Source of the DNA: Neolewinella antarctica
GTDB taxonomy: Bacteria; Bacteroidota; Bacteroidia; Chitinophagales; Saprospiraceae
Assembly: GCF_011927835.1 (NCBI RefSeq)
Contig: NZ_JAATJH010000003.1
Coordinates: 124,001 to 188,000 of the forward strand
Direction of reading: 5' to 3'
DNA length: 64,000 nt
Notes under the pieces: generated by a model
Database searches by the model: none
Seen by the model: the letters and a program-made list of their open reading frames with translations, nothing else
Told to the model about the DNA's origin: nothing
In this document: positions 58,322 to 64,000 of the stretch, piece after piece
How the letters are laid out: every line of letters starts with the position of its first letter
How positions within the stretch are numbered: the stretch's first letter is position 1
Translations under genes and position numbers: made by a program

Positions 58322-59281
58322 ATGGCCGATAGTACACGTAAAACCGCCCTGATAACCGGCGCCGCTGGCTTCTTGGGTTCTCACCTTTCCGATCGCTTCA
58401 TTGCCGAAGGCATTCGGGTGATCGGTATGGACAACCTCATCACGGGGGATATCGAGAACATCGCGCACTTGATGCCACGGGAAGATTTCTCCTTTTACCA
58501 CCACGACGTTAGTCAGTTCGTGCACGTGCCCGGTAACCTAGATTACATACTACATTTCGCTAGCCCCGCTAGCCCGATCGACTACCTCAAGATGCCCATT
58601 CAGACCCTCAAGGTCGGTAGCTTAGGGACCCACAATCTGCTCGGTCTCGCCAAGGCCAAGAACGCACGCATGCTTATCGCCTCCACCAGTGAAGTTTACG
58701 GCGACCCCCTCGTTCACCCCCAGACGGAAGACTACTGGGGCAACGTCAACCCCATCGGCCCACGGGGCGTGTACGATGAGGCGAAGCGCTTTCAGGAAGC
58801 AATGACGATGGCTTACCACACCTACCACGGCCTGGAAACTAGGATCGTACGTATTTTCAACACCTATGGTCCACGAATGCGCATCAACGACGGACGTGTT
58901 TTGCCGGCATTCATTAGCCAGGCTATCCGTGGCGAAGGCTTAACGGTCTTTGGTGACGGCTCTCAGACGCGGTCGTTCTGCTACGTCGACGACCTAGTGG
59001 ACGGCATCTATCGTTTGTTGATGAGCGACTATTCCCAACCGGTAAACATCGGAAATACGGCCGAAATCACGATGACGGATTTTGCCAAAGAAATACTCGC
59101 GCTCGTAGGTAATGAAAAGGCGTACCTCGACCAGCGCCCCTTGCCAACCGACGACCCCAAGGTTCGCCAGCCAGACATCACCCTGGCGAAGAAAATACTG
59201 GGGTGGGAACCAAAAGTTTCCCGCGAGGAGGGCTTACGTCGGACGCTTCCTTACTTCCTCGAGGCCGTAAACAAATCATAA
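58322..59281 (+). CDS. uxs: UDP-glucuronate decarboxylase (UDP-xylose synthase)
   Basis: A 319-residue extended [23 protein letters not shown] gives the GxxGxxG NAD loop; [40 protein letters not shown] and [13 protein letters not shown] (catalytic YxxxK) are the signature of UXS enzymes, together with [10 protein letters not shown] and [14 protein letters not shown]. Converts UDP-glucuronate to UDP-xylose, with substrate supplied by the adjacent ugd. No membrane segment, as in other bacterial forms. Lies 111 bases after gmd and before ugd on the same strand. Confidence 0.93.
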   Translation: MADSTRKTALITGAAGFLGSHLSDRFIAEGIRVIGMDNLITGDIENIAHLMPREDFSFYHHDVSQFVHVPGNLDYILHFASPASPIDYLKMPIQTLKVGSLGTHNLLGLAKAKNARMLIASTSEVYGDPLVHPQTEDYWGNVNPIGPRGVYDEAKRFQEAMTMAYHTYHGLETRIVRIFNTYGPRMRINDGRVLPAFISQAIRGEGLTVFGDGSQTRSFCYVDDLVDGIYRLLMSDYSQPVNIGNTAEITMTDFAKEILALVGNEKAYLDQRPLPTDDPKVRQPDITLAKKILGWEPKVSREEGLRRTLPYFLEAVNKS

Positions 59282-59438
59282 AACCGTTAAGTGTCCCCCC
59301 GAGGGCACCCCGCTTGATGTTACGTTGCTAATGGCCGGAAGGAGCATCACGGTCGTGCGTCTAACCCATGAACATTGCACCCGCGATCGCGCCAAAAACT
59401 GTCATTTCTCAACCAAAGAACCTACAAAAACTTACACT

Positions 59439-60752
59439 ATGAACATCGCAGTAGTTGGAACCGGCTACGTCGGCCTCGTTTCCGGAACGTGCTTCGCCGA
59501 AACCGGAAATAACGTCATGTGTGTCGACATCGACGCCAACAAGATCGATCAATTGCGTGCCGGCAAGGTACCCATTTACGAGCCCGATCTTGAAATTCTC
59601 TTCGAGCGAAACCAGCGTCAGGGTCGCCTTAAATTCACGACCGATCTTCAGGAAGCCGTCGATATGGCTGAAGTCATTTTTCTGGCGCTGCCCACCCCCC
59701 CGGGTGAAGATGGCCAGGCTGACCTAAAGTATATTCTTGGCGTAGCGAAGGACCTTTCGAAAATGGTCACCAAATACACGGTGATCGTCGACAAGAGTAC
59801 CGTCCCGGTTGGTACGGCCGAAAAAGTAAACGCCGCTTTGCTGGAGCACCTCGACGGAAGTCTGTTCGACGTTGTTTCCAACCCCGAATTCCTGCGCGAA
59901 GGCGTAGCCGTAAACGATTTCCTCAAGCCCGACCGGGTAGTGATTGGGACGGACACCGAACGGGCTGAAAAAGTGATGCGGCGCCTCTACGAGCCTTTCG
60001 TGCGTTCTGGCAACCCCATTATTTTTATGGACTTGCGTTCAGCTGAAATGACCAAATACGCGGCCAACTCCTACCTCGCAACCCGTATCACGTTCATGAA
60101 CGAGGTCGCTAATCTTTGCGAGCAGGTGGGCGCGGACGTAGATGCCGTGCGTAAGGGTATGGGCAGTGATACTCGGATCGGCAAACGCTTCCTGTTTCCC
60201 GGAGTCGGGTACGGTGGCAGCTGCTTCCCGAAAGACGTGCAGGCCCTGGCACATACGTCTAACCAGTACGACTACGAATTTAAGATTCTCAATGCCGTCA
60301 TGGACGTCAACACGCGGCAGCGGTTCCGGATCGCCGATAAGCTACAAGAAGCTTACGGAGACGATCTTAAGAATAAGACGATCGCCATGTGGGGCTTGGC
60401 CTTTAAGCCCAATACGGACGACATCCGCGAAGCACCCGCGCTCTATACCATCGATCGCCTCATTGAAGCCGGCGCGACGATCCGTGCCTTCGACCCCGAA
60501 GCGATGGACAACGTTAAGGCCGTTTACGGAGACAAAGTTATTTTCTGCGAAGACCAGTACGAAGCCCTAAAGGGCGCGGACTGCCTGGCCATCATGACCG
60601 AGTGGAGCATGTTCCGCACGCCGGATTTCAATTACATGAGCAGCTTGCTCAACGAGCCGGTCGTGTTTGACGGGCGTAACCTGTACGACGTCGAGCGCAT
60701 GAAGGAAGCCGGCTTTAAATACAACAGCATCGGTCGGGAGGCCATCAGCTAA
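59439..60752 (+). CDS. ugd: UDP-glucose 6-dehydrogenase
   Basis: 437 residues from ATG 59439 (MNIAVVGTGYVGLVSGTCFA); the open frame upstream has no homology. Oxidises UDP-glucose to UDP-glucuronate with two NAD+. Rossmann motif GTGYVG at residues 7-12, EVIFLALPTPPGEDGQADL, VDKSTVPVGTA, NPEFLREGVAVNDFLKPDRV, active-site Cys in GYGGSCFPKDVQAL, and the second Rossmann domain with WGLAFKPNTDDIREAPA. Standard length. Sits between uxs and fcl, and its product feeds uxs and possibly a glucuronosyl transferase. Confidence 0.96.
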   Translation: MNIAVVGTGYVGLVSGTCFAETGNNVMCVDIDANKIDQLRAGKVPIYEPDLEILFERNQRQGRLKFTTDLQEAVDMAEVIFLALPTPPGEDGQADLKYILGVAKDLSKMVTKYTVIVDKSTVPVGTAEKVNAALLEHLDGSLFDVVSNPEFLREGVAVNDFLKPDRVVIGTDTERAEKVMRRLYEPFVRSGNPIIFMDLRSAEMTKYAANSYLATRITFMNEVANLCEQVGADVDAVRKGMGSDTRIGKRFLFPGVGYGGSCFPKDVQALAHTSNQYDYEFKILNAVMDVNTRQRFRIADKLQEAYGDDLKNKTIAMWGLAFKPNTDDIREAPALYTIDRLIEAGATIRAFDPEAMDNVKAVYGDKVIFCEDQYEALKGADCLAIMTEWSMFRTPDFNYMSSLLNEPVVFDGRNLYDVERMKEAGFKYNSIGREAIS

Positions 60753-60761
60753 CTGATTGCC

Positions 60762-61694
60762 ATGAACAACAATGATAAAGTATACGTAGCCGGCCACCGT
60801 GGAATGGTCGGGTCCGCCATCGTTCGCAACTTAAACGCACGGGGAATCACCAACATCGTGACCCGGACGAGCCGGGAGCTCGACTTGCGTAACCAGCAGG
60901 CCGTCAACGATTTTTTCGCTAAGGAAAAACCGAATTACGTTTTCCTGGCGGCAGCCAAGGTCGGCGGCATCCTGGCGAATAACATCTACCGGGGTGAATT
61001 CCTCTACGATAACCTGATGATCGAGGCAAACGTGATCGAGGCGGCCCGCGTCCACGACGTCACGAAACTTCAGTTTCTTGGCTCGTCGTGCATTTACCCC
61101 AAGTTGGCCGAACAACCGATGATGGAGGACGCCCTGCTGACGGGGCCGTTGGAACCAACCAACGAACCCTACGCGATCGCCAAGATCACCGGTATTAAAC
61201 TGTGTGACGCCTACCGGAGTCAGTACGGATGTGACTTCATCTCCGTGATGCCGACCAACTTGTACGGTCCGAACGATAACTACGACTTGGAGTCCAGCCA
61301 CGTATTACCGGCGTTGGTCCGGAAATTCCACGAAGCCAAGAAGAATGGCGGAAAAGAAGTAGTCATGTGGGGTACGGGGTCTCCGAAACGGGAGTTCCTC
61401 CACGCTGATGATTTGGCCGATGCTTGCGTGTTTCTGATGGAAACATTCAGCGATTTCGGCTTCGTCAACATTGGGACGGGCACTGACGTGAGCATTCTCG
61501 AACTGGCGCAAACGATCAAGGAAGTTGTCGGATACGAAGGGGAAATCACGCACGACCTCACCAAACCCGACGGGACGCCACGGAAGTTGATGAACGTCGA
61601 CAAGCTCAAGAGCATGGGCTGGGCACACACCACTGAACTGCGCACTGGAATCAATAAAGTTTATGGAGCGTTAAATACCCAGCCCTGGTATTAA
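60762..61694 (+). CDS. fcl: GDP-L-fucose synthase
   Basis: A 310-residue bifunctional 3,5-epimerase/4-reductase (WcaG/Fcl) completing GDP-L-fucose synthesis from the Gmd product. It shows [18 protein letters not shown] (NADP loop GxxGxxG), [20 protein letters not shown], the catalytic SSCIYPK with Ser and Cys, [20 protein letters not shown] (YxxxK) and [19 protein letters not shown]. Starts nine bases after ugd, so co-transcribed. Also called wcaG. Confidence 0.96.
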   Translation: MNNNDKVYVAGHRGMVGSAIVRNLNARGITNIVTRTSRELDLRNQQAVNDFFAKEKPNYVFLAAAKVGGILANNIYRGEFLYDNLMIEANVIEAARVHDVTKLQFLGSSCIYPKLAEQPMMEDALLTGPLEPTNEPYAIAKITGIKLCDAYRSQYGCDFISVMPTNLYGPNDNYDLESSHVLPALVRKFHEAKKNGGKEVVMWGTGSPKREFLHADDLADACVFLMETFSDFGFVNIGTGTDVSILELAQTIKEVVGYEGEITHDLTKPDGTPRKLMNVDKLKSMGWAHTTELRTGINKVYGALNTQPWY

Positions 61695-62067
61695 TCACTA
61701 GGCGTTGGTTTACGGAGCGATCCGCTACCTACCGGAGCGACTGTTTATGGTGCCCAGAGCATTTATATAAAGTATTGTAACGCAGATTTTTTCGAAGACT
61801 ATTCGACTGACACTTGACTTTATGCTGGTAGCTACGTCGAAAGACCAAACAACATTGAGCTTACGAGGTGATGTACGCAGACCTTTTGTACCGATTTAAA
61901 GCATGGCCAGATTGTTAGTTGTCCGCTATTATGCCTGGTCGCCGGATGGTATTCGTCCTGGATCAAGTAGTGATTGATGGTGGTTTTTGCCAGACAACTT
62001 AGCCAGCGCTTTGCGAAAGCACACTGGTAGCGCTCGCCAGTAGGCATTTTTTTAGCTTTAGATAACG
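61695..62067. other. 373-bp intergenic region before the initiating glycosyltransferase
   Basis: No convincing gene or promoter. A minus-strand frame overlapping 61832-62152 has a weakly sigma-factor-like stretch, but it overlaps the wcaJ-like start antisense and was not called. The stretch around 61755-61800 is AT-rich and could hold the downstream promoter. Confidence 0.35.
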
Positions 62068-63513
62068 ATGGACACAACACCGCAGCCCCGCAAAACAACC
62101 TCGTCGAGCGTGCCTCAGATACAGAGTTACCAGCGGCGTCTGCGCCGCTCACCCCACCGATACGATTTGATCGTTACTGATTTCTTATTGATCAACGTGG
62201 GCTTCTACATTGCCGCGAAGATCGTCTACCCCAGTATAGACGTCCCCGACGTAGGGTTTCGGCAACTAGAACTTGTCGTGTTCGTCAACGTGATTTGGGC
62301 CGCCCTGGGGTTTTACTACGAAGCTTACCGTTGGTACGAAAAAATTCGGATGGAGGTGCAGCTCCGGCGCCTGCTGGAAATGTTTCTCTTCCACGCTGCT
62401 TTGTTCACCTTGTTCTACTACTACGTCCTGGGGGACCCACCAACGACGCTGTTCATCACGCTTGCCTATTCGCTATCCATCATGCTGGTGGCCGTCGGGC
62501 GGATCTACCGACGCACCCGGGAGACGGGCGATTCCGGGCGGTTTCGGTACGTGATCGTCGGTGGGCGCCCCCCTCAGTTCTCGGCGCTCTTTACCGCATT
62601 TGATTATTCTTTTCAGGGAAACGCGCGGCTGGTCGGTCGTTTTGGTAAAACGACGTACAAGAACGTTACCAACATCGGTAAGTACGTCGACCTCATACCT
62701 TTTCTCAAGGGTCAGCCCGATATCGATAAGTTGATATTATTCTACTCGGACCTTTCGGTAGAGGAGGGAAGAGAAATTATGCGTCTTTGCCAAAATCAGT
62801 ACATCGACGTTGAGATCGCACCTCGCCAAACCACCATTTTTCCCAGGGGATATAAGGCGCAACGGCACGGTGAAATGGTCATCTTCACCATCAAGGAGGA
62901 GCCGCTCGTCATGCTGCGTAACAAAGTCGTCAAGCGCACCTTCGATATTGTCTTCAGCGGTATGGTCCTTATCTTCTTGTATCCGATCATGTACGTCGTG
63001 ATCGGCATCCTTATCAAACTCGAAAGTAAGGGGCCGGTTATTTTCGAGCAGGAGCGGACCGGTTATCGGAATGGCGTTTTTATGGTCAAGAAGTTCCGCA
63101 GCATGGGCGTTAATGCCGCCAGTGATACCCGGCAGGCGACCAAGGGGGACATGCGGGTGACCAGAATCGGGGCCTTTCTCCGGAGAACGAGCCTCGATGA
63201 ATTCCCCCAGTTCATCAATGTTTTTAAGGGGCAGATGTCGGTCGTCGGACCACGCCCCCACATGGTGGCGCACACGCAGCAGTACGCGGAGCTGATCAGG
63301 CCCTACTTGATTCGCCATAAGGTCAAACCGGGTGTAACGGGCTGGGCCCAGGTGAACGGCTTTCGGGGCCCTACCGAAGAATTGTGGAAAATGGAAAAGC
63401 GCGTGGAACACGACGTGTGGTACTTGGAAAACTGGAGCCTATTGCTCGACATTCGCTGTATCTACAATACGATAGTCAACATCGCCGAGGGGGAGGAAGA
63501 AGGCGCTTTATAA
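62068..63513 (+). CDS. Undecaprenyl-phosphate glycosylphosphotransferase (WcaJ/WbaP type)
   Basis: A 481-residue polytopic membrane protein initiating EPS repeat-unit synthesis by moving a sugar-1-phosphate from a UDP-sugar to undecaprenyl phosphate. The N-terminal half has about four or five hydrophobic segments (YDLIVTDFLLINVGFYIAAK, LVVFVNVIWAALGFYYEAY, MFLFHAALFTLFYYYVLG, TLFITLAYSLSIMLVAVG) and a CoA-binding-like linker domain. The C-terminal catalytic part (from about 290) has RTFDIVFSGMVLIFLYPIMY, VIFEQERTGY, KKFRSM, RRTSLDEFPQFINVFKGQMS (conserved DE-PQ), VGPRPHMV and KPGVTGWAQVNGFRG. It completes a Wzx/Wzy-type pathway. Substrate likely glucose or galactose phosphate; the choice is not visible from sequence. 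Confidence 0.92.
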   Translation: MDTTPQPRKTTSSSVPQIQSYQRRLRRSPHRYDLIVTDFLLINVGFYIAAKIVYPSIDVPDVGFRQLELVVFVNVIWAALGFYYEAYRWYEKIRMEVQLRRLLEMFLFHAALFTLFYYYVLGDPPTTLFITLAYSLSIMLVAVGRIYRRTRETGDSGRFRYVIVGGRPPQFSALFTAFDYSFQGNARLVGRFGKTTYKNVTNIGKYVDLIPFLKGQPDIDKLILFYSDLSVEEGREIMRLCQNQYIDVEIAPRQTTIFPRGYKAQRHGEMVIFTIKEEPLVMLRNKVVKRTFDIVFSGMVLIFLYPIMYVVIGILIKLESKGPVIFEQERTGYRNGVFMVKKFRSMGVNAASDTRQATKGDMRVTRIGAFLRRTSLDEFPQFINVFKGQMSVVGPRPHMVAHTQQYAELIRPYLIRHKVKPGVTGWAQVNGFRGPTEELWKMEKRVEHDVWYLENWSLLLDIRCIYNTIVNIAEGEEEGAL

Positions 63514-63606
63514 AAGTAGAGATGCCCCGAACGGAAAAGTCATCCGGAGATGCTCCCGATTGCTCGTCGTACAAACCCTGCCTTATCCAGGCTAACCAGT
63601 ATCTTT

Positions 63607-63622
63607 CCCGATAGCTATTAGG
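63607..63622. repeat. Degenerate copy of the nrdA-type palindrome
   Basis: CCCGATAGCTATTAGG is identical to the nrdA palindrome over CCCGATAGCTAT but has two differences in the right arm. It is intergenic, just past the stop of the VIT-like gene. Confidence 0.5.
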
Positions 63623-63628
63623 ACGCCT

Positions 63629-64000
63629 TCAGTCAACTTGCACCCCGAAAAGATACCCCACCAACGCCGTCAGTCCCATCGCCATTGTCCCCCAGAACGT
63701 GATGCGCAAAATCGGGCGCCAAATAGAGGTGCCACCGGTTACCGCCGCCAAGTAGCCCAGGAGCGCCAGGGCCGCCAGCCCGAAAAAGTAGTGGCCCGGC
63801 ACCAACCAGCTAAATGGCAGGAAAAGCGATACTAACACCGGTAAAGTGCCGCCCGCCAGAAACGCCGCCCCCGAAGCGAGTGCGGCCTGCAGCGGCTTCG
63901 CCTCCGTCAATTCACTGATGCCCAACTCGTCGCGCGCGTGGGCCAGCAGCGCGTCGTGTGCCGTCATTTGGCGGGCGACTTCTAGCGCCGTATCCGTCCG
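63629..64000 (-). CDS. VIT1/CCC1-family membrane protein, C-terminal part (runs off the right edge)
   Basis: An open minus-strand frame from the right edge to a TGA at 63631-63629, at least 123 residues; the 5' end lies outside the window. The sequence ALEVARQMTAHDALLAHARD then ELGISELTEAKPLQAALASG matches the cytosolic helix leading into the late membrane helices of VIT/CCC1 iron or manganese transporters. Three hydrophobic segments follow (AFLAGGTLPVLVSLFLPFSW, FFGLAALALLGYLAAVTGG and TFWGTMAMGLTALVGYLFGV), the last being the C-terminus. Likely vacuole-type iron/manganese transport homologue (family function), unrelated to the EPS genes. Confidence 0.88.
   Translation of the reverse strand, partial: RTDTALEVARQMTAHDALLAHARDELGISELTEAKPLQAALASGAAFLAGGTLPVLVSLFLPFSWLVPGHYFFGLAALALLGYLAAVTGGTSIWRPILRITFWGTMAMGLTALVGYLFGVQVD

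Noticed and set aside
61832-62152. Minus-strand frame with a weakly sigma-factor-like segment (FAKRWLSCLAKTTINHYL)
   Set aside because: It overlaps the start of the WcaJ-type gene antisense and lacks the rest of a sigma domain; chance similarity seems more likely. A profile search with the translated segment would decide.

Overview
The window looks like a chromosomal segment from a Bacteroidota bacterium, most likely a Saprospiraceae/Lewinella-type marine organism. Three long proteins end in type IX secretion (T9SS) sorting domains. Candidate promoters carry the Bacteroidota -7 element TAnnTTTG, usually inside a longer TTAnnTTTGCGG. Ribosome binding sites are inconspicuous, there is a DUF1800/DUF1501 gene pair, and glycosyltransferases are very abundant. 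Genus-level placement is inference. GC content seems to be in the low to mid 50s percent by eye and was not computed.

Region 1 (1-8.6 kb) is mostly housekeeping: the 5' two fifths or so of katG running off the left edge, two glycosyltransferases overlapping by one base, a small PepSY-like lipoprotein, a small zinc-ribbon membrane protein, then nrdB and nrdA for class Ia ribonucleotide reductase. Between the leftward genes and nrdB lies an AT-rich intergenic stretch with a dense cluster of paired DnaA boxes (about 4290-4497). It is either a replication origin candidate or a DnaA-responsive nrd control region. nrdA carries an in-frame palindromic element in its C-terminal linker.

Region 2 (8.8-33.3 kb) is an exopolysaccharide (EPS) region: a WcaI-like glycosyltransferase, a Wza-type export lipoprotein, a Wzc-type tyrosine kinase/chain-length protein, several GT-B enzymes, a GT2 enzyme, a WcaF-like acetyltransferase, an O-antigen polymerase/ligase-like protein (Wzy type) and a flippase (Wzx type). 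Embedded in it are a 1247-residue T9SS protein with three exact-length 224-residue modules and a DUF1800/DUF1501 pair.

Region 3 (34.2-48.3 kb) is one giant gene for a 4698-residue T9SS surface protein. It has a lectin-like N-terminus, an SbsA-type Ig domain, a propeller-like region, DUF4114-like and malectin-like domains, and then a C-terminal array with a period of almost exactly 500 residues (carbohydrate-binding-like module, two PKD domains, calcium-binding TSP3-type repeats).

Region 4 (49-63.5 kb) continues the glycan locus: two further members of a three-copy family of DxD glycosyltransferases, a GT10 fucosyltransferase, two sulfotransferases, a GT4, and a same-strand block gmd-uxs-ugd-fcl followed by a WcaJ/WbaP-type initiating phosphoglycosyltransferase. 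Together these would supply GDP-L-fucose, UDP-glucuronate and UDP-xylose. The whole locus is consistent with a fucosylated, probably sulfated and acetylated EPS, with co-encoded T9SS surface proteins that could bind or organise it. The window ends in a truncated VIT/CCC1-family membrane protein gene on the minus strand. I found no rRNA, tRNA, CRISPR array or insertion sequence.
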